DNA from: Nageia nagi
Taxonomy: Eukaryota > Pinophyta
Assembly (NCBI GenBank): GCA_050084985.1
Contig: JBITNC010000001.1
Location: 79,608,001-79,672,000, forward strand
Length of the DNA stretch: 64,000 nucleotides
Direction: 5' to 3'
The notes below the pieces were generated by a model. That model saw only the letters and a list, made by a program, of their open reading frames with translations. It searched no databases and was not told the origin of the DNA. The position numbers and the translations under genes were made by a program. Positions 1 to 10,193 of the stretch are shown in pieces (the stretch's first letter is position 1; the number at the start of each line of letters is the position of its first letter).

Positions 1-31
1 TCATAATAAGACCGCTCGCGATCTAAACCCT

Positions 32-1714
32 ATGGAAATAGATCGCCCGCGGCCCGTGTATACCCTGGAAAGTCATATCAATTTTTGTATGCTCCATCAT
101 GATCAAAATTCTTTTACCCCCGAGATAGTTAAACAAAATGTTTGTGAACCCTCTTCATCATCTTTGGCATTCGTATATCGTAAACCAATAACATTAGAAG
201 AAGAAGATGATGAAATAATTGAGTTTGATGATGAGTCTGATAGTGAGTCAGAAATAGAACTTGAAACAGACCCTGTTGCACAAAAACTTCTTAATGCTTA
301 CCCTTTTTGGTCGGATAAAGAAAAGAAAATCAAAGAGATAGAGGTAAAGAAAATAATAAATACAAAATCTTACCGGAAAGCTCAAGTGAGTGTAAGACAG
401 GTCATCATGAGAGAACTAGAAAATCGACTGATTCATGAATGGAGAGAACAAATAGGGAGATTCACTCCTGGAATACTTGATTATGAAAGTGAAGAAGAAC
501 CTAAAAATATGGATTTCATAAATAAGCAACCTAAAGATAATCCAAACTCACAAATTGAAAAAGAAAAATCAGATAAAATGAGAGCACAACTAGCAAACAT
601 GGCTGAACAATTGAAAAGGCTAATACATTTAAATGAAGCAAAGGAGAATGAAAAACTAGAAGAAAGTCACCCTCTTTGTTCAAGAATAAGGAGTAAAATT
701 TGGAAAGGGAAAGACATAGATTTTGATAAATATAATGGTAGGAGTGATCCGAGAATGCATATTGCAATCTTTGAAGAAGCAGCTTATAGACATCAACATG
801 ATTCTGACATGTTAGCTAGACTTTTTTCACTTAGCTTAGGGAAAGAAGCATCCGATTGGTAATATGGACTTGAAAATCAAAGCATCAAGAGTTATAGGCA
901 ACTAAAACGTGAATTCATAGATCAATATCAATATAACATAAAGAAAAAACCACTCATTATAAATCTTGCCAAAATGAAACAGAAAGAAAATCAATCATTT
1001 AGCAAGTTTGTAGCCGAATGGAAGAAAATTGCAAAATTCATAAACTTGAATGAGAAAGAACTAAAACACATGTTGATAAACTCCATTAGAGATGAGATGA
1101 TGCTTGAATTCCTTAACTATATAGACCAACCCCTCTCTGAAATGATTGATTCCATGATTCGAAAAGAGCAACACGTGATGAAAATTGGTTTGTGGAAACT
1201 TAGAAAAGAAGAAAGGGAAACTTCAACAATCAACATAATCACACAAGAAAAACATAAACAAAAATCAATCAAACCTCAGACTCCCCGAGTATACACCAAA
1301 ATCACAGAAGATCATAATGAGTTGTTGCAATTATTGGTGAAGAAGGGTCTAATTCAATTGCCACTTGTAAACCAACGAGCCACAAAAACTACAGGAGGAT
1401 TTTGCCTATACCATAGAGTTCATGGTCATAAAACATGTGAGTGTAAAAAACTTAGAGATATCATCCAAGATCTAGTAGATAGAAAGGCAATCTCATTTGA
1501 AAAAACTGACATAAAAGGAAAAGCTCCTGTGCATACAGATAATGAAAACTTGGGAATCTACAAAAACCCCATGCCCAAACATAACACAGGAGTAATGTAT
1601 GCACAGGAAAATGAAACAAAAAGCCCTACTATCACTGGGGCACCATGGTGTAAGAATCAACATGAAGCTAGCACTAGTGGGGGTGAGTTGCCCTTCGGAA
1701 ATATCATTTGGTGA
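32..1714 (+). pseudogene. Ty3/gypsy (Tat-type) gag with one in-frame stop
   Basis: Gag forms the particle that packages retrotransposon RNA. Residues 1-276 run to a TAA at 860-862, and the same frame continues to 1714, so a single stop splits a frame of about 560 codons. The N-terminal half is acidic and low-complexity. The retrotransposon gag core starts near nt 690 with FDKYNGRSDPRMHIAIFEEA and crosses the stop at the SDW position. Past the stop come the helical segment QSFSKFVAEWKKIAKFINLN and a Cys/His block (CLYHRVHGHKT...C) followed by LRDIIQDLVDRKAI, a layout typical of plant Tat-lineage gags. The start at 32 is simply the first in-frame ATG and is uncertain. The frame ends without entering a protease. 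Confidence 0.8.
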
Positions 1715-1816
1715 GCACCCGTGATCATGCTAATACTAACAGAACTAACATTAGGGTAGACATGCTAACCAAAATTATGGTAGAGGAAATGGGGATCCAT
1801 TTTTATGTAAAAATAA

Positions 1817-1830
1817 GAGCGCCAGCGCTC
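1817..1830. repeat. GC-rich palindrome, perfect 6-bp arms
   Basis: GAGCGC-CA-GCGCTC: perfect 6-bp inverted arms around a 2-bp spacer, in otherwise AT-rich DNA. It lies 16 bp from a second perfect palindrome of the same length and spacing (1847-1860). Confidence 0.85.
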
Positions 1831-1846
1831 CATATCTAGCAGTGAA

Positions 1847-1860
1847 GACCGCCTGCGGTC
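1847..1860. repeat. GC-rich palindrome, perfect 6-bp arms
   Basis: GACCGC-CT-GCGGTC: perfect arms and a 2-bp spacer. Near copies of the same 14-mer are seen at 10-23, 41-54, 2659-2672, 2681-2694 and 2711-2724, and a perfect copy at 4975-4988. Most differences from the perfect form are C-to-T or G-to-A. Confidence 0.85.
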
Positions 1861-2940
1861 CACTTTTGTGATCTATTTTTGTTGGAACGAAGGTCACTGG
1901 ATCCCCCTCAGTATGGAGTTTCTGCTATTGGGTCACTATTTTGCATATCTCTTGGGGCAGATATCAGTTCTTCTATAGGCCTCTTGACATGGTGCTCAGT
2001 TGTATCTCATATATAGTGCTCAGTTTTATCTCATATACAGTGATCAATATTATCTTATGTATATCAGGCTCCTTGGTGCACAAAGGTTGACAAAATTTAG
2101 GGTACAGGTTTGTACGGATGAGCATAGTACAGCCATGATACTAGAAATTCAAAATAAAAAGGGAAAAACGATTGGCTAGGGTATTCAATAGGAAAACCCT
2201 AGGGGCAATTGGGAAAACCAGTGTATATGCGGCTAAAAATCTAAGAGCAAGCAAAAGAATAGTAAGGAAAAGGTAGAAGAGGTAGTGTACTTGATGACCA
2301 GCAGGAGAATCAGCCACCAAGGCAGCTCTATGTCCCTCTCGGCATGTGATTGGTAGGGCCATAGTGTGCAGCACAGCAATACAGGAAGAATTATTTAGCA
2401 ATAGTGACAAAAGCACCAGCTAAACCTCTCTGAATCAGTCTCTTGAGCTCTGGGATGCTCTCAGCTATGAAAATGATAGGGTGAACAAATGAGGAAGGGT
2501 GGGGCCTCTTTTATAGAAAGGTTAGGGCACACACTTCAAGACTAATTTTGATTTGAGCATTTGGCATACGTGGATGAACAATTAGGCATCAATCTAGAAT
2601 CCAGAGGTGATTTGCAGGGACATGATTTTCACAGTTTTTGATGAATCCTTAAGAAAAGGACCACCCACGGCCTTATTGAAGACCGCTGGCATTCTAAGTC
2701 AGTAAGAAAGGACCGCCTGCAGTCCTTTATCTAGAAAATCAGTTTATTGAGTATCATGAGTGCATCATAGATGTTTGATCAATGATATATCCAGGAGAAT
2801 ATTGCCTTGAGTTTCATGTTTGCAGATCTGAATTATCAGCTTATCCAAGTATCATGTGTGCATCACAGGTGTTTGACGAATGATATATCCAGGAGAATAT
2901 TGCTTTGAGTTTTTGTGTTTGTAGACTTGAGTGATCAGAT

Positions 2941-3385
2941 TATCATGCTTGTGAGTGGAGTCCAGCTCCCATAATCAGATTATCATGTTTGTGAGTGGAG
3001 TTCTAGCTCCCATGGTTAGATTATCATGCTTGTGAGTGGAGTCTAGCTCCCATAGTCAGCTTATCATGTGCTTATCATGTGGCTATGAGTGGAGTCCAGC
3101 TCCCATAGTCAGCTTATCATGTGCTTATCATGTGGCTATGATTGGAGTCCAGCTCCCATAGTCAGCTTATCATGTGCTTATCATGTGGCTATGAGTGGAG
3201 TCCAGCTCCCATAGTTAGCTTATCATGTGCTTATCATGTGGCTATGAGTGGAGTCTAGCTCCCATAGTCAGCTTATCATGTGCTTATCATGTGGCCATGA
3301 GTGGAGTCCAGCTCCCATAGTTAGCTTATCATGTGCTTATCATGTGGCTATGAGTGGAGTCCAGCTCCCATAGTCAGCTTATCAT
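2941..3385 (+). repeat. Tandem array, 40-bp units growing to 53-bp units
   Basis: Three units spaced 40-41 bp (starts at 2941, 2981, 3022) are followed by units exactly 53 bp apart (3056, 3109, 3162, 3215, 3268, 3321, 3374). Each carries GAGTGGAGTCCAGCTCCCATAG. The longer unit is the shorter one with an extra TTATCATGTGC-type segment duplicated inside, so the array shows the step that made the larger monomer. Tandem arrays next to the 3' LTR are known in Tat-lineage elements. Confidence 0.9.
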
Positions 3386-3399
3386 GCTTCTTGGTGGAG

Positions 3400-3871
3400 T
3401 ATCAGCTTCATCAGTTTATCACTTATTCTGCGGGGTTCGGTTCTCATGCAACTGGAGTACACCTCTTGGTGCGAAGGTTCAGTTGTGTGGAACTTAGCTC
3501 TCATACATCAGCTTATCATGGTTCTACGGAGTTTGATTCTTATGAAACTGGAGTACACCTCTTGATGCGAGGGCTCAGTTGTGTAGAATTTAGCTCTCAC
3601 ATATCAGCTTATCACTTGTTCTGCGAAGTTCGATTCTCATGCAACTGGAGTACACCTCTTGGTGCGAAGGCTCAGTTGTGTAGAACTTAGCTCTCATACA
3701 TCAGCTTATCATTGTTCTACGGAGTTCGGTTCTTATGCAACTTGGTGCGAAGAGTTGTGTGGAACTTAGCTCTCACATATTAGCTTATCATTGTTTTGCG
3801 GAGTTCGGTTCTCATGCAACTAGAGTACACCTCTTGGTGCGAAGGCTTAGTTGTGTAGAACTTAGCTCTCT
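3400..3871 (+). repeat. Tandem array of about 97-bp units
   Basis: Five monomers are marked by TTCTGCGG-type phrases at 3425, 3522, 3619, 3715 and 3794. Spacing is 97, 97, 96 and 79; the short interval reflects an internal deletion of about 18 bp. Shared phrases are GGAGTACACCTCTTGGTGCG and AACTTAGCTCTCA. Each monomer also carries CAGCTTATCA, the same phrase as in the preceding array, so the two arrays share a building block. Open frames across this stretch are translations of the repeat. Confidence 0.85.
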
Positions 3872-3900
3872 CCTATGTGTGGTTATGGTTATCATGTGTT

Positions 3901-4005
3901 GTTATGTGTGTTATCATGTCTTGTCTTGTGAGTTGGTTATGTGTGTTATCATGTCTTGTCTTGTGAGTTGGTCATGTGTGTTATCATGTCTTGTCATGTG
4001 TGTTG
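3901..4005 (+). repeat. Tandem array of 35-bp units
   Basis: Three copies start at 3901, 3936 and 3971, exactly 35 bp apart, built on GTTATGTGTGTTATCATGTC and TTGTCTTGTGAGTTG. Degenerate TGT/CATG-rich derivatives continue to about 4110. Confidence 0.85.
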
Positions 4006-4109
4006 TCATGTGTTGTCATGTTTTGTCTTGTGATGTGGTCTTGTCAAGTTGTCATCCGATCGACATGTGTGGTCAGGTCATTTGTTCGGTTACTGTCATG
4101 TGTGTTGTC

Positions 4110-4390
4110 AAGTTTGTCGTCATGGGTCATCAGCATTATGGCAAGATTATCAGCTTATCAGATTATCAGACATATCAGGCTATCACCTTCTACAGCAAAA
4201 CGCAAGGGGCAAGCATGCCCAAGGTAAATATCAAAAGGGAGTTTTCTTAACCTATAAGCTTTATCATGATGTTGTTTAAGTTTAGAATGGTTAATGCTTA
4301 TCATTGCTTATCAAAATTGCTTGCTATGATATTGTGTTTTACTTTGAATGCAAAATCTCAAGTCACCTCATGATTCTTTCGATTTCACAT
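4110..4390 (+). other. Element A sequence between arrays and 3' LTR
   Basis: No gene is seen. A few more TCAGCTTATCA and ATTATCAG phrases occur at 4139-4180, then AT-rich sequence up to the polypurine tract. Confidence 0.4.
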
Positions 4391-4405
4391 CCAAAGTGGG
4401 GCATC
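4391..4405 (+). promoter_or_regulatory. Polypurine tract of element A
   Basis: The sequence CCAAAGTGGGGCATC lies immediately before the TG that opens the 3' LTR. A tract of the form AAAGTGGGGCA before the LTR is typical of plant Tat-lineage elements and would prime plus-strand DNA synthesis. Confidence 0.7.
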
Positions 4406-4672
4406 TGTTAACACATAAAAATGATTTTATGCTTTTAAATCAATAAATTAATGAAATATGCTTGGCCTAACTATATGTCTTGAATGTACTAAAGTGATAA
4501 TATCAATGTTTGGTTTGAATATGAATATTGCATGGGTTATCTTGAATATTGCACGGTTTATCTTGAGTATTGCATGAATTATCTTGTTTATTGATGTGTT
4601 TATCTTAAATCTTGTGAATTAACCTTATTTATGTGGATGCACGCCGACCTATGGGCAGTATTATCTATTATC

Positions 4673-4683
4673 TATATAAATAA
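4673..4683 (+). promoter_or_regulatory. TATA box in the LTR of element A
   Basis: TATATAAATAA lies about 270 bp into the LTR, where the promoter for genomic RNA is expected. Transcription would start some 30 bp downstream. Confidence 0.6.
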
Positions 4684-4974
4684 GGGATCTAATAGTAAGT
4701 CCACAACAACAAGGATACACATGATCCCGCGTATGGTCTTGTAAGTGGCTACCCCTTAAGGTATCTCTTGGTACCGCCTACAAGGCTGTGGTTTGTGTGC
4801 TTCCTTACGCGAGCTCTCCTGACATATGCGATCAATTCTGATATTACACTGTAATCTGAGATATCTATACTGAAGATCTGGACCTAATCGAGAGGTCAAA
4901 GCTATCAAGCTAGGGCCGCCGGTGCTCCTTTGTGAACGGAAGAACACCGCTGACGCTCTAATACTAGTGAAACA

Positions 4975-4988
4975 GACCGCCCGCGGTC
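4975..4988. repeat. GC-rich palindrome in LTR, perfect 6-bp arms
   Basis: GACCGC-CC-GCGGTC, in the downstream half of the LTR. Related but degenerate GC-rich sequences lie at 4913-4928 and 4943-4958. The same 14-mer family occurs near the gag start and in the 3' non-coding region. Confidence 0.8.
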
Positions 4989-5262
4989 CTCTTTTCACAT
5001 CCTTGCAGGTCACGACATTGTGGAACAGGTAGCTTATCATTACTACATCGCCAATATCTACATCTTTCGTTATCAGGTACGTTCCGTGAGGTAAGTACAC
5101 GAATCACAGTCTTGGTTGGTACAAGTATACTGCTGATTTGGTTAATGTTATTCATTTGATATCTAGAATAGATCGCTATCCGTAGCTAGTATACAGATAA
5201 TATTGAGTTTGTAGATATTTCTCTATTTATTTATTTACACGCTCAATTTTTATTTGTAAACA

Positions 5263-5267
5263 GTTTG
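5263..5267. repeat. Predicted target duplication of element A (one side)
   Basis: GTTTG follows the LTR end and belongs to the PPR codons for (L)FD. The partner copy should lie just before the 5' LTR, upstream of the window. Confidence 0.45.
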
Positions 5268-5799
5268 ATAGGATGTATGATGCAAACATAGTTTCATGGA
5301 ATGAAATGATTAGAGGTTATGTAATCCATGGCTATAATAAGGATGCCCTTGAAATATTTGATTTGATGAAGCACTTGGGAATTGACCTTGACAACATAAT
5401 ATTTGTGTGTGTTTTACTTGCATGCAACCTTGCAGGTCTAATGGATGAGGGTTGTAAATACTTTAATAGCATGAGTGATACTTATGTATTATTCCTAGTA
5501 TGAATCATTATATATGCATTGTTGACCTTATTGACTATGCATGCTATCTTGAGAAAGCTTTGAACTTCATTGATAAGATACCCAAAAAACCTAAATGGGA
5601 TGTGTGGATGTGTCGTATTAGTGATTATAAATCACATAAGAATGTAGGGGTTAGGAAATTTGTGAAAATAATCCTTTTTTTATTAGAGCCTAAATATTCT
5701 CCATCTAATGTTCTTCTTTCAAATATTTATGTTGAAGTGGGCAGTCAGGATGATGTTCAAAGAGAAAGGATAATAATGAAAGATAGAGAAATACCTTGA
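5265..5799 (+). pseudogene. PPR protein fragment with C-terminal E-type region
   Basis: Pentatricopeptide-repeat proteins bind organellar RNA. The fragment starts in mid-motif at FDRMYDANIVSWNEMIRGY, continues HGYNKDALEIFDLMKHLGI and ACNLAGLMDEGCKYFNSM, then shifts frame near 5500. It resumes with HYICIVDLIDYACYLEKALN, PKKPKWDVWMCRI and YSPSNVLLSNIYVEVGSQDD, the order seen at the end of plant PLS-class PPR proteins before E/E+ domains. It lacks its N-terminal half because element A is inserted directly upstream, and it stops at REIP. It is a pseudogene; the family is clear, the parent gene is not. Confidence 0.85.
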
Positions 5800-5814
5800 T
5801 ATGCATATATGCAA

Positions 5815-6110
5815 AATGTAAAAGAATATACAAACCCTTTGAATTATTTCACAAAATGCATAATGCAGACACAATTTAATGGATTGCAATGACTAGAGGT
5901 TATGAAATGCATGGCTATAGCAAGGATGCCCTTAAACTCTTTGATTTGATGAAGCACTTGGAATTGACCTTAATAACATAATGTTTGTGTGTGTTTTACT
6001 TGTATGTAGCCTTGCAAGTCTAGTGGATGAAGGTTGTAAATACTTTAATAGCATGAGTGCTAATCATGCATTATTCCTGGGAGGAATCATTATACACAAT
6101 GCTTAAAAAT
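5815..6110 (+). pseudogene. Second, more degenerate PPR fragment
   Basis: This partial duplicate of the preceding fragment has interrupted frames but readable pieces: GYEMHGYSKDALKLFDLMKH, MFVCVLLVC-LASLVDEGCKY and FNSMSANHALFL. The same phrases in the same order as at 5273-5500 indicate a local duplication. No intact frame remains. Confidence 0.7.
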
Positions 6111-6261
6111 TATTTTACAAGATGCATGATGCAAACACAATTTCATGGATTGCAATAATGGTTTGAAAAAATGCTTCATTGAAATGTAGTCTCACGGAAT
6201 GTAATGATACTTAGATATATTTGGATTGAAGTTGACAAAACGTACATGACTTTCTTGTAGG

Positions 6262-6890
6262 AGATAGATGGCACCCATAAACACAAAATATCTATTAAAA
6301 GTTGAAGCTCTAGAAGAATGTATGGATGTCTATCGAAGAGTACTTAAAAATGGTTTTTCTTCAAAAATTCTAGTTGTGAATGCCTTGATATACATGTATG
6401 AAAAATGTGACAAAATACACAAAGCCCATGAATTATTTGATAAAATGCCTCATATAGCTATAGTCTCATGGAATGCAATCATCGCATGATGCACAAGATG
6501 GATATGTTGAAAGGGCCCATAAAGTTCTTGATAAAATACCCCATATAGATGAAATCTCATGGAATATAATATCATAGGATATGTACATAATGGATAAGTT
6601 GAAAGGGCCTATGAATTGTTTGACAAAATGCCTCATTGAAATGCAACCTTGTAGAATGCAATGATTACAAGATATGCATAAAATGGATTTTCTAAAAAAG
6701 CCTTGGAGCTCTAGAAGAAGGTATGGAAATCCATCAAAGAGTAGTTGGAAGTGGTTTTGCATAAATGTTATGGTTGTGAGTGCCTTAATAGAAATGTATG
6801 CAAAACTTGAAAGAATACAATAGGCCTGGGAATCATTTGACAAGATGCATGATGCAAACTTAGTTTCATAGAATACAACAAACAAAAATA
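6262..6890 (+). pseudogene. PPR fragments, degenerate copies
   Basis: Positions 6268-6489 keep an open stretch: LLKVEALEECMDVYRRVLKN, ILVVNALIYMYEKCDKIHKA and HELFDKMPHIAIVSWNAIIA, which is a canonical PPR L-S pair. Downstream, two further copies can be read only in shifted frames (KGLXIVXQNA; LGALEEGMEIHQRVVGSGFA; MYAKLERIQ-type; LKAFTKLGNI). It is a pseudogene array, with no start or stop that could be trusted. Confidence 0.75.
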
Positions 6891-7546
6891 GTAATCCAAC
6901 ATGATCAATTCACCTTTCCCAACATCCTCAAAGCATTCACCAAACTAGGAAATATAATATTAAAAAATTTGTATAAATACAAAATTTTATAATCATCACC
7001 ATTAATCATAAACATCAAACATTAAAAAATTTGTGAAGTTTTTGAAAAGTGTATAGTCATCATCATGATCATCCTTGATCATCATAAATTCTCTCAATAC
7101 AATCAATCACCCTTAATACTATCACCATCAAGCATAATATCATCAATAACATGACCAAAAACACCAACAACATGAAGACCATCATCACACATATGCTCAT
7201 CCATATTTGATCTCTCATTCTTGGTAATTGGATCCTCTTTTGCATCATCTAACTCCAAATCATGATCAAGTATATGCTATGGCTCTGAACCCATGTCTTT
7301 CAAATAATAATTTTATAAATGTAAGTAAAAATTTAGAAATTAAAAAATCTTATGCATCAATATCAATGTGAATAATTACTTACCTACTCCTCCATTGTAA
7401 CTACTAATTGGGGGAAACCATGTCTGAGGCCATATTTCCTTTGTTCATCAATTGAAAAGTGTCCATATTTGGAATATTACAAAAATATATATCCAATTAA
7501 ACAATATTATAAAATGTTTAACTATTTATTATAAAATATTAAAGAA

Positions 7547-7822
7547 TTATTTAAATATACTTAAAAACATGCCCTTAATCCTACGATCCCTAGAGATTCC
7601 ATTTTGATGCATGCCAAACCTCAAGTGAGACATCCACACCATAGCATCATTTTCTTGTGTTGATTGTGTATGTGAAGTTTTTTTTTGCATTTCATTGTCA
7701 TTCACTTTTTTGACCATTTTTGTCCACATCACCTTGTCAACATTAGGGTCTCTTATACTGTTACATTGATCCCATGGTATATTTTTTATCTTAATTTGTA
7801 GCTTGTCTTGCTTCATCTGCAA
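7547..7822 (-). pseudogene. Unrecognised fragment, possibly transposase-derived
   Basis: This 91-codon open stretch is rich in Lys, Met and Asn and has no signal or membrane segment. The part DKVMWTKMVKKVNDNEMQKK, with HTQSTQEN after it, loosely recalls the W-x-x-(V/M)-x-x-W ... SE/N-K-N pattern of plant En/Spm-associated Transposase_24 fragments, but the likeness is weak. The next upstream codons on this strand contain stops. Function unknown; listed because it is the only stretch of this kind in the region. Confidence 0.2.
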
Positions 7823-9947
7823 GCTCCTTCATACAATATCAAGTGCTTTTTTTGCACTTCAACCTTCACCAATATCTTTCTTTAGAAATGCAATTATTCT
7901 TTGCTTTATTATAAAATAAAAAATTATAAATAATATTTTTTAATTTTTGGTATATTAATCCTTTTAAAAATTAAAACAAATGAATTAAAAAAACTAGACA
8001 ATACATAGCCTTGATGCTTTAGCTCTCTCATTTAAGATCGAATGTGGCATATAACTCCTAATATGTGTAGTTCCTAATGGCATAAAAGATACCTTAGAAA
8101 ATATTAGTAAATTAATATATTACAAAATAATATATAATTTTCAAGGATTAGGTTTCCCCTACATCATCTTTAACAACTTCACAATCTATTTTAATTTTGG
8201 TGGTGATCCCTCATTGTTCAATGCACATTATTATGATAAGGACCTCTTGATTTGTTGACTCTGAACTTGTAATAGTTATGCCACCTTTATGCAAAATTTG
8301 ACATCACACTTCAAATTTTTAAACTAGTATGATATATTTTAATTACTTGTAAAAAATATTAAAAAATCAAAATAATATATTACATTGTGGAGTCACAAGA
8401 TGCGAAGGTGAGGTGGTGTATCTTTACAAAGTCCTAGCACCCAACCCATCCATTTCTTTTGATGAAAAGATTCTTGATAAAACCTCCATCATTTGATAAT
8501 AAGGGTAAATTATATTATAAAAAAACACAAGTTTTAAGATGGATCCCAAAATTGGTCATAAAAATAGTTTCAAACTAATGAAATTGCTACCCAGCTATAC
8601 TTGGTGGTATTCAAAAAGAGGTTAAACGATACCAAAGATACATACAAAATACAACCAAAATACAATCCAAGCTACTTATCGAACTATAGCCTATCTATGA
8701 CCATAATACAAAACATAATGATAATTAGAACCTCTTTCTCCCCTTCTTCCTGAGGGTGACTTGCTTCTTCTTTTTCATAGCTCTAGGTATAGTATGAACT
8801 TTGAAGTGCAAAACAAAGGAATCATATTCGGGGATGGGTTGGTTCATAGGTACCCATGCAAGAGGTTTGATACTATGTGACTTAGGAATCTCCTTTTTTC
8901 TTCTAAGCTATGCATTTCCTTTGTAATCCTTATTTTGGAGGAGCCTTTTTCCATGTTATAATGAGGTCCTTATATGGTATTACTGGGCTCTAGCTACTCT
9001 TGAGTATGGGCTGGACTACATGAAGGAATACCCATAGGTTGGACTACTGCATTCCAACAAATAGAAATGGGCATTACATCATTCTTCTCAATTTGGTTAG
9101 TTTTGGCAACATGGGTCCTCAAATAATTAAGATTCTACAGGGAATTTCTTCAGCTTTAGCCTTTTCCTATGTAGGCTCTACATGGTCTATCATAGGCTTC
9201 TTCTCTTGAGTATCTTCAATGGGGGTTAGGGTCTGAAGCAGATGAGAGGCCTACTATGGAGGATTTGACAACTTCTATGGTACATTTGAAGCAAATTCCA
9301 TGGTCTTGATTCCTTTCGTAAGAGAGGGGGGAAAGTCTTCTCTATATCTTTAGGTAGATATGAGAGAATATCTTTTGCATGGATATCATCTTAGATATTT
9401 ACAATTTAGCCCTATTTTTGCTAGCATCCACCTTTTTACCTTTAGCCCCCGGGATTTAGTAGTCATTCTATGGTTGGTCTAAGGAGATTATGCTGCATTC
9501 TTCTTATTAACATCCTTGGGTTTTATAGGAGATCTATTTTTCTCTTTCTTCTTCCCCTTTTTTTATCTTGTTTCTCATTCTATTCCTTCCTCTTTTTAGT
9601 TGGGTTTGGGATAACTTGGGGCTCTTTTCTACTAATTTTTTCCTTACCCTTGCTAGATTTTGTAGGGGTTTCTTGACCAAAAACTCCCACCCTCTATGGC
9701 CTAATTTAAGTTGATCTTTTTCCTTGGTGTTTCCATCAAGGATTTCCTATATAGGAAAGTTATGAGGCCCAAGTGTCTCAATTGAATTTTATCCTTAATT
9801 TTATTTGATGGATAGAATCCCTAATTGATTCTTCTATAAAGAATGGAAAGTAGATACAAAACTCTTCTCCCTATATGAAGCGGTAAAGAAGAACTATGTT
9901 AGGACCAAAGATGATAGTGTACCTTCCATCCAACATAAAATATTTGG

Positions 9948-10193
9948 TCACCCATTTGCCAACATGATTCTAGGACACTGGGAGACTCTCATAATTAATG
10001 CTAGTCCTTTTTTTGATGAAGGATTCCCTAGGGTAATAAAATACCTAAATTTCTTCATATTTAACCTTTGAATTACACTTAAAAAATCTCCCTTCAAGGC
10101 TAGGGCCTTAGCTTTGATAATTTCTTCCATGGATAGGTTGATATACACTGTTTCGATCATCTCCCAATGATTTTTGTAGCTATTCACCACCAA
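9948..10193 (-). pseudogene. Unrecognised 81-codon open stretch near the left edge of element B
   Basis: The open stretch (NHWEMIETVYINLSMEEIIK ... RLNMKKFRYFITLGNPSSKK) continues in the same sense, with stops, toward 9700 (VTKYFMLDGRYTIIFGPNIV). Composition and length suggest a decayed protein rather than chance, but I cannot assign a family. It ends about 140 bp from the AGGGG target site of element B and so belongs to the pre-insertion locus, on the side that was contiguous with the LINE at 49914. Confidence 0.25.

Larger units (their letters stand above)
1715..2940 (+). other. Element A non-coding region with GC-rich palindromes
   Basis: No coding sequence is recognised between the gag stop and the tandem arrays. 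The stretch holds several copies of a 14-bp GC-rich palindrome (1817-1830, 1847-1860 and degenerate copies at 2659, 2681 and 2711). Around 2780-2940 there is a degenerate direct repeat built on the phrases TGATATATCCAGGAGAATATTG and TTATCA, which leads into the arrays. Confidence 0.5.
1..5262 (+). mobile_element. Element A: gag-only LTR retrotransposon (TR-GAG-like), 3' part
   Basis: The window opens inside this element; its 5' LTR and primer site lie upstream. What is present, in order, is a gag reading frame, about 2.7 kb of non-coding sequence with GC-rich palindromes and three tandem arrays, a polypurine tract and a 3' LTR. No protease, RT, RNase H or integrase is recognisable between the gag stop and the LTR. 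A gag-only element of this design matches the class called TR-GAG, which would depend on an autonomous partner. The gag resembles Tat-type Ty3/gypsy gag. The alternative is an autonomous element that lost pol by deletion. The right end falls inside a PPR motif. Confidence 0.75.
4406..5262 (+). repeat. 3' LTR of element A
   Basis: The LTR is 857 bp. It opens TGTTAACA directly after the polypurine tract and closes TGTAAACA, giving the short terminal inversion TGTT/AACA. The far edge coincides with the resumption of a PPR motif (FDRMYDANIVSWNEMI). The LTR contains a TATA box (4673-4683) and a perfect 14-bp GC palindrome (4975-4988). The matching 5' LTR is outside the window, so the boundary rests on the terminal motifs, the tract and the flanking PPR homology. 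Confidence 0.75.

Noticed and set aside
2141-2416. Minus-strand open frame rich in Leu
   Set aside because: It lies in the non-coding part of element A, opposite to the element, with no recognisable motif.
2941-4005. Possible CRISPR-like array
   Set aside because: Units are contiguous tandem copies with no unique spacers, in plant nuclear DNA.
3331-4279. Several overlapping Cys/Ser/Val-rich open frames
   Set aside because: They are translations of the 53-, 97- and 35-bp tandem arrays; the same peptide recurs with the repeat period and there is no codon structure beyond it.
4756-5155. Minus-strand open frames within the LTR of element A
   Set aside because: They are antisense to the LTR promoter region and overlap the GC palindromes; no domain and no relation to neighbours.
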